DNA of 64,000 bases from assembly GCA_947687605.1 (NCBI GenBank), contig CANTUT010001283.1, forward strand, positions 1-64,000. The letters are read 5' to 3'. This stretch comes from Reutealis trisperma. Taxonomy: Eukaryota; Streptophyta; Magnoliopsida; Malpighiales; Euphorbiaceae. Of the stretch, positions 34,929 to 46,610 are shown piece after piece (within the stretch, counting starts at the first letter, position 1; each line of letters begins with the position of its first letter). Position numbers and translations under genes: made by a program. The notes beneath the pieces were generated by a model. That model searched no databases. It was not told the origin of the DNA and saw only the letters and a list, made by a program, of their open reading frames with translations.

Positions 34929-35449
34929 ATAAATATTATTTTTTTTTAGTTAATCTTTATTTTTTTTTCTTTTTGAGTTTTTTTTCCTTTTTCAATTATT
35001 CTTTTTTTTTTCTTTTTTAGTTATCTTTGTTTCTTTTCTTTTCTTTTTTTTTTTGTCTTTTTTATTTGTTTGTAATATTTACAATTAAAATTATATTTAT
35101 TTTATTTTATTTCTCTAAGAAAAAATTATATTAATATTTGAGTTTTTTTATTTGTTTAATTATTCTAATTAAATTTATATTAATTTTTATAAGAAAAATA
35201 TTTATTTGATTCTTATAATGATAATTGATTTTAATATCATTAATTTTTCAACGTAAATTTTTATTTATAAATTTTAATATTTTTATGGGTAATTTTTTTA
35301 AATGTTTTTAAGGATAATTTAACAAAAAGATAAATATCATATTTATCTTTTTTATGAAAATGAATTTTCGAAAATCAAATCTTTTTTAAATAATAATAAA
35401 TTCATTAAAAATTCACCATCAAATATAATTTATATAATAATCATCTTAC

Positions 35450-36640
35450 CACTTATACTTAACATGTTCATTAAATATTACTTATAAATTCATCAAATAT
35501 ATAGTATAAGTTCATCATTTGTAAACCATATATTCATATTAAAGTTTAAATTATAATGTTTATTAGATTTAAATTTTAGATTCATTACATATAACTATCA
35601 AATTCATTAGATATAATATTCATGTTCATTATATATCACATGCAGATTTATTATCTTTTACTATCAGATTCATAATTTAATTATTCTATAATTTAATTTT
35701 GTTAATTCCTCATATTTATAATTTTTATTTTTTAATATTTCACATATAATTATGAAGATTATTAGATTTAAATTTTAGATACATCACATATAACTATCAA
35801 ATTCATTAGATATAACATTTAAGTTCATCACATATCATATGCAAATTTATTATTTTTTACTGTCAGATTCATGATTATAATTATCTATTTTTTTTATTAA
35901 TTAACAACTAGCTATTTCTTAGATCGAGTAAAATTCAAAGCAATATAAGCAACAAGTTCATTAAGCATTACTTAAAAATTCATCAAATATGTGATGTATA
36001 TTCATCATTTGTAAACTATAAATTCATATTAAACTTTAAATTATTAGGTTTATTAGATTTAAAGTTTAGGTTCATCACATATAACTATCAAATTCATTAG
36101 ATAAAACGTTCAGGTTCATCATATATCACATGTAGATTCATTATCTTTTACTGTTATATTCATGATTTAATTATTCTATAATTTAATTTTATTCATCAAG
36201 TTCATCATATATCACATGTAAATTCATTATCTTTTACTGTTAGATTCATTATTCAATTGTTCTATAATTTAATTTTATTCATTCCTTATATTTATAATTT
36301 TTGTTTTTTAATATTTCACATATAATTATGAGATTTATTATATTTAAATTTTAGGTTCATCATATATAACTATAAGATTCATTAGATATAACGTTTATGT
36401 TCATCATATATCATATGCAGATTCATTATCTTTTACTATCAGATTTATGATTATAAATTAATACTAAATTATCTATTTTTTTATTAATCAAAAACTAGCT
36501 TTGATACCTAGATTGAGTAGAATTCAAAGTAATATAAGTAACATATTCATTAAGTATTGCTTATAAATTTATCAAATATATGATGTAAATTTATCATTTG
36601 AAAACTATAGATTCATCAATTATATTAGTAAGAGAATAAA
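35450..36640. repeat. Tandem repeats rich in TTCATCA inside family-2 element
   Basis: Segments beginning TTCATTAA...ATTCATCAAATAT recur near 35466, 35958 and 36545, giving large units of about 490 to 590 bases. Within them, smaller blocks (ATATAACTATCAAATTCATTAGATATAA, here in parts) recur at about 35590, 35770, 36080 and 36370. Confidence 0.75.
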
Positions 36641-37226
36641 ATATATTCTTTAAAAGTGATGAATTTATACTTTATATCTTATAAACCTGTACTTTATAAC
36701 TAATGAACTTATTTTCTATAATTTATGAACTTTGATAAATTAGTTTATAGCATAAAAAATTTTGTATATTATTTTAATAATATAAATATTACAACAAAAT
36801 TTTAATATCATAAAAAATTAAAAATATTAATTTATAATTAATTTAAACAAATAATAATATATATTATTAATTTTATATAATTTTATAGAAAGTGAATTTT
36901 ATTTGATGTATTAAATAATTTACCTAAATAGATATAAAATAATATTTAATAACTCTATTAGTTTTATCAAATTCAACATAAATAAGAAATCAAACTAATA
37001 ATTTCATAGAAATAAATAAATAAATATTTATAAAAAAATTTTAATCATTAATGTAATCTTTTTTTATAGAAATTAATATAAATTTGATTGGAACAATTAA
37101 ACAAATAAAAAAAATTCAATCATTAATATAATTTTAATTGGAAATATTACAAATAAAAAAGCAAAAAAAAAAAAAAAACTTCAAAAGGAAAAAAAATAAA
37201 GAATGTCTAAAAAAACAAATTGGTAG

Positions 37227-37282
37227 GGATTTGGATTTGCCACCTCATATGTTTGAAGTTAAAATATTAACCAACTAAACTA
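37227..37282 (-). other. tRNA-like A/B-box sequence in the right terminal repeat
   Basis: On the minus strand TAGTTTAGTTGG (37282-37271) fits the A-box pattern at all 12 positions. A weaker B-box, AATCCAAATCC (37237-37227), starts 45 bases downstream, almost exactly the tRNA spacing. A five-base stem ACTTC/GAGGT lies where an anticodon stem would be. Confidence 0.45.
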
Positions 37283-37390
37283 GTTAATATTTTAGTACAT
37301 TTTACATTGTATATAATAATTAATGTTTCGGACCTTGGGTTCATAATACAGCATAGACCCAAATCCATGATATAACGACCCATTTTGCAG

Positions 37391-37619
37391 CGCCATTGGT
37401 TTTTAATTTTCTTAATTTTATTTATTATTTTATAATTATATCTAATTAATATTATATTTATTAATTATATATTTACTAGTAATCTACTAATTTCTAACTA
37501 ATTTCTAATAATCATTTTAAGTAATATATTTAATTTATTTACGTAATTATTATTTTATTAATTATTTGAAAATTTTTATTAAATATGTTTTTTAAATTTA
37601 AATTATCATCTAGTGAAAT
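37391..37619. other. AT-rich DNA without genes
   Basis: Very AT-rich spacer between the family-2 element and the 251-bp array. Nothing recognised. Confidence 0.5.
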
Positions 37620-38399
37620 TATGAAAGAAAAATTTGATTATAAAAAAAGTCATCTTTTATAATAAAAATAGATGATTTTTTGCTATATACTAAAATTTGA
37701 CACATGCCTTTTTCATACTCTTATATGCATAATCAAATCAAGATATTTAAATATAAAAAAAAAATAAGTTTAAAGGTATAAGAAAATTTTGAAAATTCAA
37801 AAGAAAATCTTCTTTTTTATTAAAAAAAGATGACTTTCTTTTAGATATACTCAAACAAATCATCTTTTTAATAAAAAAGTTTACTTTTTGGCAATTATAT
37901 TTCATAGTACACTAATTTAATTTAAAATAATAATTAACATTTAAATAGTATAAATTAGATCAGCTTATATCCTTATATGCAAAGTTAAATTAAGATATTT
38001 GAGTATAAAAAAAAATAAGTACTAAAAATATAAGAAAAATTTGAGAATTCAAAACAAAGTCATATTTTTTATTAAAAAAGATTGATTTTCTTTTATACAA
38101 ACTAAAAAAGTCAATTTTTTAATATAAAAAGATTACTTTTGGCAATTATGTCTTATGCTCTATTAGATTAATTAAAAAATAATAATTAACATTTGAATAG
38201 TATAAATTGAATCACTTTATATTCTTATATATATAGCTAAATTAAGATATTTGAATATAAAAAACTAAATATTAAAGGTACAAGAATTTGAGAGTTAAAA
38301 AGAAAGTTGTCATTTTTATTAAAAAAAGATGACTTTCTTTTACACATACTAAAAAAGTCAAATTTTTTAATGAAAAAGATGACTTTTGATAATTATATT
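37620..38399. repeat. 251-bp tandem repeat array, left part
   Basis: AAGATATTT(A/G)A(A/G)TATAAA marks successive units at about 37741, 37993 and 38244 (252 and 251 apart). Each unit contains inverted pieces of AAAGTCATCTTTTTTATTA, able to form AT-rich hairpins, and TTTTGGCAATTAT. The array stops at 38399, where element B begins, and resumes at 52626. Confidence 0.88.
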
Positions 38400-40040
38400 T
38401 GTGAACTCTTAATTTTGCACCCTTATCATCCAACCGCACTTTTGCACCTGCTAAGTTTAATGCACTACGCAGAGCCATTACGACGATCTTACTAGCTTGT
38501 TAGCGGGTAGAGGTTTAGAGACAGCGCCCCCTAAAGAAATTTTCTTAACTTTCAATTGTATTGTTACCTGGATATCCAAATTTCCTAAATCTAAACCAAC
38601 AACCAATTTCTAAAAAAAAAAAAAGTTGAGCCGTGCCAGGTTGACAAGGATCCGAGTAGAGATTGGCATGGATCTGCACCAGGTTCTACTCGGATCGGCG
38701 CCAGTGGTCTCCCTTTCTACTTCAAAATGTATATTTTTCTCTTTTCAGCCTAATTTTTAGCTCCTTTTGGCTCTACCCTTTTGAGTCTTTTCACTTTTTC
38801 AATCCTTAAACTTTTTTCACTCATTTTTCTTATAATTACCCCCTCAATTCTTTCATTTTCCTCACCCTTGTGTTTGAGTCAATTGTTATCCTCAAATTCC
38901 TCTCTTCTTCTCCCTCTAACCACTCTCTAATTAATTAATTAATTTTTTTTATTAATTAATTATCTCACCTAACTAAGTTAATTAATCTTCTTAATTAACT
39001 AAAAATCTTTTTTACAAATTAAAATTAATCACTCAATTAATTAGTTAATTAATCTTTTTAATTAATTAAGTAATCACTTTTTTTTTTCAAAATCAAATTA
39101 GTCTTTTTTTTTTTTAAATCTACCCATTATCCAAATTAATTAATTAATATTTTTAATAATTAATCTATCCATCCATCAATTTCATCACATTAATTAGTTA
39201 ATTAATCATTTTAATTAATTAATTTATCCTCAATCAATCCATTCACCTAGTTCCGATAAAATAGAATTTCGGTCCAGTAAAATCTTTTGCTCCCCAAAAG
39301 CAAATATATCAGCCTTTTCCTCTTACCCACAAATCCAAACCATCCCAATCAATCGAATCAACCCTAAACCCCTCTACTTAATCATGGAATGAACTACGTG
39401 GATTTTGATATCTATTCTATGGGGTATATAAGCACGTTTAGAATTTAAATCAAAATCGCAAATCCAAATCCAATCAATTCCTATTCCCCCTTTTAATTAA
39501 TTATGTAATTAGTTTAATTTGCAATTAAGGAGCGATTACGTGGTTCCTTTAGAATCCACAAGGACTATAGGGAGCACTGTCCTTAATTTGTGAATGTTTT
39601 ATTTTACTTTTCTCCTTGCACTCATACCATGCTCATGCATTAATCATGATATTATAGTTATCATATAATATTTATCATTTATGAAATTAATTTTCAAAGT
39701 TAAATTAAACTTAAGAGCCAAATTTAGATTATTTAACAAAAAACCTAGTTCCCAAGCTCAACTTGGTTCAAAAACTAGTGATTTTTATCATTGGGTTGAT
39801 TAATTGCAAAATTAATATTGGTGTCATAAATTGGTTTTTCCTTAATTTTTCAAGGTAAAAATAAATTAGGGTGGCAACTTCCAAAATCATTTTTCAAATC
39901 ACAAATCAATTTTCCAAATGATAGCCACTCCAATCGTGAATACCAAAACTCTTTCCATAACCTCCTTAAAAATAGCTCGACCTTTCCTTAAGGTACAATT
40001 TCTCCCAAGCAAGGGAGGGGCATTTGGACGAGGTCTCACA
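38400..40040 (+). repeat. 5' LTR of element B
   Basis: Begins TGTGAACTCTT and ends GGTCTCACA. TTAATTAA-rich tracts occupy 38930-39230. The TATA region reads TATAATTA at 38831-38838 where the other copies have TATAAATA. A GC-rich module at 38620-38710 contains a 12-bp inverted repeat, GATCCGAGTAGA at 38649-38660 and TCTACTCGGATC at 38685-38696, absent from the 3' LTR. Confidence 0.88.
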
Positions 40041-40061
40041 ATTGACAACTTCACTAGAGAC
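40041..40061 (+). other. Decayed primer-binding-site candidate of element B
   Basis: ATTGACAACTTCACTAGAGAC follows the LTR directly. It resembles, from memory, the TTGGCGACTC.(A/G)CTGGGGAC leader common in plant Ty3/gypsy elements; the differences are all G-to-A or C-to-T. Confidence 0.4.
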
Positions 40062-40332
40062 TAGTTGCCACCTTTTTTAAAAATAAAAAGAAAAATAAGA
40101 AGATTACTATTTGGTTAAGGAAAAATTTTTCTAGAATAATCTCCATTTGGATTATTAAGTATAATTTGACTTTCATGAACCACTTTGCATAATAAAGGCT
40201 CCTTGCTTAACCTTAGCTTTAGGAAAATTTTTGGATGGTGAGTAGCATTGGCTCGACAACTCTCTTTAAGTATGTTGGGAGATAGTGAAAGCATCTATCC
40301 TGTGACGAATCCCTGATCATTTTGGTGGTGTA

Positions 40333-40626
40333 ATGAGCAATCAGTATCGTTGGACTCATGCAAGGCTTCTTGCCTCACATTTGGTTAGGTATATTGATAC
40401 TCTAGTAGGACGAGGACCCTTAATCAAACCACCCTTCACCTTTGTACATATAGTCGTCCTAGCATTGACTCTAGGTTCCATGTATCGTAATAATGGAAAC
40501 ATTCGTGCATATGCCCATGAAATCTTTTTAGCATACATCATGACATTGTCATGCATACATGAGAAACTTGACAAATATGAACACCTCAAACACCAAAACT
40601 GGTGGTCCGTCACCCTAAACACATAA
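40333..40626 (+). pseudogene. Unrecognised 97-residue frame in the leader of element B
   Basis: An open plus-strand frame between the 5' LTR and gag, beginning MSNQYRWTHARLLASHLVRY and ending WWSVTLNT. It contains a hydrophobic middle (VHIVVLALTLGSMY) but no family was recognised. Its composition is less AT-rich than nearby DNA. It may be a relic of the N-terminal gag extension, a captured segment, or chance. The stretch 40062-40330 before it holds nothing recognised. Confidence 0.25.
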
Positions 40627-40771
40627 TCACACACTTACCAATTATCTAACTCAATGACCAACAAAGCACAAAAGGAATCCTTTTCCCCTACACACCATTG
40701 CATAAACCTCTTTTCCCTTTCAAAATACAAGTTCTTACCCTTTCGTTCTCTATTTTCTTTTAAAGGTACCA

Positions 40772-42230
40772 ATGGCCAACACCTTCAATTTTGACTAAGA
40801 CACCATGAGCACTTTCTTCACCAGCCTCCTTAAGAAACAAAAAGAAACCTTCCAAATAGCATTCACTACCACCTTTGAGACCTAAGCCGATGCTTTCAAA
40901 TGCTCTCAACACCTAGTCTGCCACCTTTACCAATGCCTTTAACTCTCAATGCCGATCGATCATCAATAAGGTCAAAGAAATGACTAATGCAACTATCACT
41001 CTCCCTCATGCTCGTGTTAAGTTTATATCTGCCTAAGATGGGACTAGCCATGCCCTTATTTTTACTCCATCCATTGTCGATCCCACCAATAATGGGAAGG
41101 CACCTAAAACTCCAACCTCTCCTACTGTGGACTTGAACACAATCACTCCTTCTCCCACTGTGAATCCTTTTCAAAGTGGAGATTCTCTAGCTTTCCCAAA
41201 GTAAAGAAATTGATGGAGTCAATTAAGACCATAGAGAGGACTATCAAGAACATAAGGAAGTGTGAAGACATGATAGATGTTGAATCTCTTATTCTCTTCC
41301 CTAATGCGAGGGTTCTACCAAAATTTAAAATGCTAGTCATGGACAAGTTTCATGGCACTACATACCCCAAAACTCACCTGAAGATGTATATGGGCACCAT
41401 GAGACCCTTTGGTGTAGATGATGAACTCCTTACTTAGTTATCTTAACAATCTTTAACTAGAGCTGCCACTAAGTGGCTTTTAGGCCTCAACCAAAACTAT
41501 AAGAAAATATGGGATGACATATGCAATGCCTTTGTTAAGCAATATCACTATAAATTAAAGTAGATGTTACCCATCGAGACTTAGAGACCGCTAAGCAAGG
41601 TCAAAGAGAGTCCTTCACTATTTTCCTTACAAGGTAGAGGGCAAAAGCAGCACAAATGATGAACCATCCATCTGAAGTAGAGCAAATTGACATTATCATC
41701 AAGAACCTCCTCCTCTAATACCAGATGCATCTGGAAACACAAGACCTCCCTAACTTTAAAGCGCTCATTGCCATTGCCTCCAAGATCAAGGATTTGATTC
41801 AATTGAGACAAATTAAAGATGAATCCTCTAGTTTTAGGTACTATAAAAATAATAATTACACCACTAATTCCACCACCCAAAGGAAAGGGGAGGTAAATAC
41901 TGTCTCTTATCACTAGTCGATGAGGTTAAAAGTAAGGAGGACTTTTTTTGAGCTAAGCATGCCCCTCAGCATCGTTTATAAGAAAGCCTTAGGGGCTAAT
42001 CGGGTTAAGCCCTTAGAACCATGATCTCCCTCATACATTTTGCTGAAGGACTACAATGCTACTGAGCACTGTGATTATCACCAGGAAGTGGGGCACAAGA
42101 CTGACACATGTAAGGCTCTGCGACATAAAATTTAAGATCTCATCGATAAAGGAGACATCATTGCTCCTAGGCCAATGCCTAATATTGCCACCAATCCTCT
42201 TTTGAACCACTGAGCTCCTCCAACCATCTC
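40772..42230 (+). pseudogene. Gag of element B (Tat-like), broken
   Basis: An ATG at 40772 starts MANTFNFD, with a stop next. Shared blocks with element A follow in shifting frames: a P/T-rich region (ALIFTPSIVDPTNNGKAPKT), KLMESIKTIERTIKNIRK, LPKFKMLVMDKFHGTTYPKT (open at 41210-41437), VDVTHRDLETAKQGQRESFT, AKAAQMMNHP and IDIIIKNLL, then DLPNFKALIAIASKIKDLIQ (open at 41725-41916). A zinc-knuckle-like EHCDYHQEVGHKTDTCKALR near 42080-42130 has the C-x2-H-x4-H-x4-C spacing that I associate with Tat-lineage gag. At least four stops and several shifts make it inactive. Because B retains its leader, it supplies the N-terminal part missing in A. Confidence 0.8.
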
Positions 42231-42289
42231 AAGCTCCACCCAATATTTAGAATTTTAAGAAGAATGCCAGCCTGCTATGCCCATATCTA

Positions 42290-42835
42290 GGTCTTTGGAG
42301 ACTATGTTTTAGTCCTCTGAGTCCATATTCGAGTGTTTGAGTTCGTGTCTAAGTCACCTGAGTCTGAATATAAGTTAGAGTCTTTTGAGTTTATTTTTGT
42401 TAAATCTTTCTTTGAATTTGAGTCTATCAGGCCTTGCTCTTTTGAGTCTATATTTTGTCTTTTAGGCTTATCCTTTAATGTAACTATTGATGGAACTTTT
42501 ATTAATAATAAAAGTTTGAACAATCTAATTTGCTTTAATTTTTTCTAATTCATCTTTGAATGGGACATCTAAAAAAGGAAAACAAAAGAAAAAAAAAACT
42601 AAAAAATTAAAAAAAAATGAAAAAGAAAAGGGCAAAAGAAATAATTAATTATCGCACCAAAAAAAAAATCACATCAAATTGTTCTGCATTAAAATCCAAA
42701 GACTTGCAGGGATAGATCTAAGTATTAGAGTTCACAAGATCAAGGATTTATATACAAAAGAAGCCTATCTAGTAGAAGTTGAATGTCATTGATAAAAAGA
42801 GAATCGGTGCTCTATGCAAAATTTAGGGTTATTAA
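42290..42835 (+). other. Gag-to-integrase spacer of element B
   Basis: Holds a short stretch of GAGTCT-rich degenerate repeats (42290-42470), then an A-rich tract (42560-42680). The corresponding part of A (19560-20220) has the same GACTC/GAGTC-rich repeats. No protease or polymerase motif seen. The pol deletion junction must lie here. Confidence 0.55.
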
Positions 42836-43065
42836 CGGAGACTTGCCAAGCACCTTAACTAGAAGGTGAGAGACATGGATTCATAAGAAGAAAATCTAGT
42901 TTTAGGAGAAATCTAACCTCCTGTTCATGATCTAAGAGGAAGTTCAAACTAAACTAGATTAGACAGTACAAGCTCAAGAAGATCTTATTCGACAGAGGCT
43001 CCATCTTCATAGATGTGAACAGAAGTGAATTCTCAACCTAGATAAGTTGAAGTGATACATTATCA
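42836..43065 (+). pseudogene. Integrase C-terminal tail, element B
   Basis: Reads RKFKLN, a stop, IRQYKLKKILFDRGSIFIDV and NRSEFST before a second stop. Upstream lies RLAKHLN, a TAG, KVRDMDS. This matches the tail in element A block for block, including the TAG after the LN/FN residues. It corresponds to the last part of a Ty3/gypsy integrase. The catalytic core is missing. Spacing to the gag zinc knuckle is about 0.7 kb, as in A, so the deletion predates both insertions. Confidence 0.58.
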
Positions 43066-43699
43066 AAAGATGACATATGCATTTCATTTCTGTTTTTCAT
43101 ACATCTACATCAGAACTATGTGCGCTTAATTCTCCTTAAAAGAAATGACTAACCGAAAAGTGATGTAAAAGATATGTAGGCAGTCCGACTCAGGTGCTAT
43201 CTAAATTATAATATAAATATTTTCTTTGCATTGCATTCTCATTTTCCCTATACCCAATACATCATTCACTCAATTCTTTTTTCTAAACAAAACAAAAAAG
43301 ACAAAAAAGAAAAAAAAAAAAAAAGAAAAGAATGCTTGCTAAGCTGAAAACTCGAAAGGGCGGCCAAGGCATAAATTAGAGCAAAAATAAAAAATGTCTC
43401 ATTTAATGGTGATCAAATATTGCAAAATAAAAACCCATCATTATGACAAAAAGGATAACCCTTTCGATATCGTTTATAGCTTATCTTATATCATGTAGTC
43501 TTGTCAACCTACAAGTTTCCTAAATAGAAAGAGAAAGAGTCATGTCTGAAGCCATAATAGCCAAAATCATAGTCTGCTCAATAGTAACACACCTCTTAGT
43601 CTTTGCTATAGCAATGGAGTACCAACAGAATCAGAACTGTTCATCACTTCAATATCAAGGGCCCTCTCTTGAGTAAAAATCCTCTTATGCATAGCAACT

Positions 43700-45090
43700 T
43701 GGAAATTGCTCTCTGCTGCAGCAATTAAAATCCTCTTATGTACTCTAAAAAATATAGTCATCTCCTTTGACTAATTATAGTAGTCTTTCTAGTGTCACCC
43801 TATCTCTTTACTGTAGTCACAGTCTCTTTTGTCACTGCCATCATAGTCTAAGTCACTGCTACAACCTATGGTGCTACACCTCCCATAGATCTTCGAGTCT
43901 TTTCTGTCTATGTTGCAATCCTCTCCCCACTAATGGTTTCTCCTATAGCCTCTCCCTCTTTAGCTATTTCACCCTCTACTACCTCAGCAAGATGGCCTGG
44001 TAGCTCTCTCTCAACTGGCCAAACCACTTTTATCAAACACTTGTTATACCTCTCTATGGACCCAAATGAAATCCTAGAATGAACAACATGATAAATCTTT
44101 TAGGTAACTGCTCTTATAACTCCAGTAATGGAAGTTATGATCCATTTAAGACTCTAAGAAAGGAAAATTGAGGCCACATTCTGAGTTTGCCTTATCTACC
44201 TTAAGACCCTCATCCCTTGGTGGAAGGTCATTCCAACCAAACCCAATAGGCAAACCACTCGACACCCATGGCCCCCAATCATGAGAGATCCAATCTTTTA
44301 CCATTATTAGTGCTAAAATACATCCTTTTAGGTAAGTTCTAATAGCCATTCTATCCAATCTCTCACCAAGCCTCAGTAAGGTACATGCGGTACTGAAAAG
44401 CAGAGGCCACCATCTAGAAATGATCCAGCAATCACACTTGCAAAATAACCCAGAACTTAAAACCAGACACCTATAAAACACCCCTAATAGAAATGGTAAG
44501 AACAGATAAAATTTTCTCACCTGGAGAATAACCAAGGAGACAATCCATCTCTTTAAATCTAGAACAAAGCAATCAAGAATCATCAATGTCTTCACCAGCA
44601 TGGCGTTAACCACAAAATGCCTTTGTTTCATCTGTAATACCAATCCTACCACTTTAGCATCATCCCAATCAATAGACTCATGAAACAAGTATCTCACTCT
44701 CAAATAGAAAATGAAGGCCCTCGTCCTAAGCCTCTACCCCCCTTATATCTCCCTAATTATCAGGATAATGAAATTTCTCAATCACGGTGGTCAAATTCAC
44801 TTGACCATCATCAATCACCATCTGGCATGCGATATCCTAAGGCAAGTCCAAAACTCCCAAAAAATACAAAAAAATGCCAAACTCTAAACTCTAGCACCAT
44901 CAGAGGTCCCTCTGAGTTATAGCCAAGCTATAGCATTGAACTTTCTAAAGGTAGGATACAACTCCTCCTTAGTAGTACCATAACAAAAACTACGAGCCAC
45001 TAGATCCCAAAACCTAAATCAAGCCCTTAGAAAAATTTCAATCCATTTGAACTCCTCGTAATGCCACCATAACAACTATTTCATACCAAC
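43700..45090 (-). pseudogene. Antisense frame in element B, plant mobile-domain-like
   Basis: Runs opposite to gag and is homologous to 17340-18830. Blocks in minus order: WWHYEEFKWIEIFLRA, FRFWDLVARSFCYGTTKEEL followed by YPTFRKFNAIAWL (near 45010-44930), EFRVWHFFVFF (near 44895), QMVIDDGQVNLTTVIEKFHY (near 44830-44780), LLGYSPGEKILSVLTISIRG (near 44540-44480) and KPLVGRGLQHR near 43930. The FWDLVA.SF.YG...EL.PT.. pattern resembles plant mobile-domain/DUF7745-like proteins. It is broken by stops. A longer open stretch in another minus frame at 44146-44703 (185 codons) is not the conserved frame. Confidence 0.5.
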
Positions 45091-45182
45091 CCAAGTTGAG
45101 TTCCTCAACCTTGTCAAGTTTCTCAGTCCATGAATGCATGGCTCCACAAATGCTAAAGTCATATGAAAAAAATTGCAAAAAG

Positions 45183-45965
45183 CAAATGTATGAATCCACC
45201 CTCTTGTATCCCTGCAATCATCCATTATAGGCATCATCACAAATTATTTATAGCATAGAAATTAAATGAAAAGTCCGTGAATCCTGAAATATGCGTACAT
45301 GAACATGCATCATCTATGCATAAACATACATGCATATGTAACTATTAGTAGCATGCACAATCATGCATAAGCCAAGCTAGTAGCCTCTCATAATACTGGC
45401 CAGTACTTCCTCAAAGCCGATTGACACCTTTTAAAGCTAAACAGTATCTTTCTAGATCTAATCAACAAAATGTGATTTCCAGACTCCCTTTAATCTCAAC
45501 AAAGTTTCTTTAAGCCTTCCAAAAGGCCAACCCCTCACATTTAAAAGCTTAAGTTTCTTCGGAGTAACCAAAATCCTGTTAAAATCTATCGAGCTAACTT
45601 GCTATAGGCCGAGGCTCTCTTTTTTAAAATCTCTTGAGCTAACTCGCCATAGGTCGAGGCTCTTCTTTTACCAAAATCTTTTCAAAATTTGTCGAGCCGA
45701 CTAGCCATAGGCCAAGGCTGTCCTCCTATCAAAATCTTTTCTGAATATATCAAGCCTACTTGCCATAGGCTGAGACTCTCCCTTTACTAAAATCTTTTCA
45801 GAATCTTTTGAGTCAACTCATTATAGGCTGAAGCTTTCCTACCAAAATCTTGTTAGATTCTCTTGAGCTAACTCGCCATAGGTCGAGGCTCTCCCTTTAC
45901 TAAAATCTTGTCAGAATCTCTTAAGCTAACTCATCATAGGTCGAGACTCTCTTTTCACTAAATTA
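45183..45965. repeat. Conserved spacer and 58-bp array of element B (left of E)
   Basis: 45183-45560 matches the spacers at 13746-14145 and 16861-17270, inverted. From 45560, seven or so 58-base units with GAGCTAACTCGCCATAGG and AGAGCC/GGCTCT phrases continue to 45965, then the sequence breaks at the edge of element E just after ACTAAATTATCTTA. Confidence 0.8.
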
Positions 45966-45970
45966 TCTTA

Positions 45971-46610
45971 TTTGAAATTATCTTCCACCTATGAAAATTA
46001 AAGTGAAAGATCAAGCTAAAGCTATGTGTTTCCAAAGAAAAGGTCAAAGCTCAAAGTGGCTTGCTAATGGAAGTAACATTCAAGGTTGGCTATTTAAGCT
46101 AAAACGGTGAATCCTAATGCCTTAATCATTTTAATGCCTGAATTGAAATTATAATGTGGTCTCGACAAGTATGCCGAAGCAAGCTCTAGAGATACTCAAT
46201 CAAAATGGCACACTTAATTACAACAAAGAAAAACAGTGTTTAGGCTCAAAAGCTGACCAAGGTGTGGTAGAGCCTAGCATGCTTCGCAATGAATTAGAAG
46301 TGAACAAAAACATTTAAGATCATTATAAGTGCAAAACATTTGAAATATTAGTACTTGAGATTGCTTGAAAAATTTTCCTTAAAGCACAAGACAATTAAAT
46401 TTTTCCAACAATTATGCCATAAAAACAACTCGACACAAACAGTTTCCAAGATAGGACTTTATTAAAAACAAAATAGATTTTGAAAATGAAATTTGAAAGA
46501 CAATGATGGGCTACCTCCCATTGAGTGCTTCTTTAACGTCATCTTAGCTGGACATTTTGGAAGACATTAAGGAATCTTCAATTCCTTAAATTTTTCCACT
46601 TCCTAAAAAT
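45971..46610 (-). other. 3' untranslated region of element E
   Basis: Near 46535-46505 the minus strand reads AAGAAGCACTCAATGGGAGG then TAGCCCA, a phrase resembling the AGAAGCGCTT..TGGGAGGCAACCCA that commonly follows pol in Athila-type elements. The remainder has no recognised content and stops at 45971. Confidence 0.55.

Larger units (their letters stand above)
34778..37381 (+). mobile_element. Mutator-like element, family 2, with tRNA-like terminal repeats
   Basis: The left end GGCAAATTATATCATGAATC and the inverse of the right end GGGTCGTTATATCATGGATT start an imperfect inverted repeat of about 160 bases. Flanking 9-mers ATTTTGTAG (34769-34777) and ATTTTGCAG (37382-37390) match at 8 of 9. 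Each terminal repeat contains a tRNA-like pair of boxes (see the two entries). The interior is AT-rich, with tandem repeats and no transposase. It lies 17 bases beyond the target duplication of the neighbouring family-1 copy. Confidence 0.72.

Noticed and set aside
44146..44703. A 185-codon open minus-strand frame inside element B as a gene in its own right
   Set aside because: Blocks conserved with element A lie in a different minus-strand frame over the same DNA; this frame's homologue in A is closed. It has cysteine/tryptophan-rich low-similarity content. The antisense pseudogene entry covers the region.
44680..44922. An 80-codon plus-strand frame (proline/serine-rich) as a continuation of gag-pol in element B
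   Set aside because: It is the complement of the conserved antisense frame and shows no retrotransposon domain.
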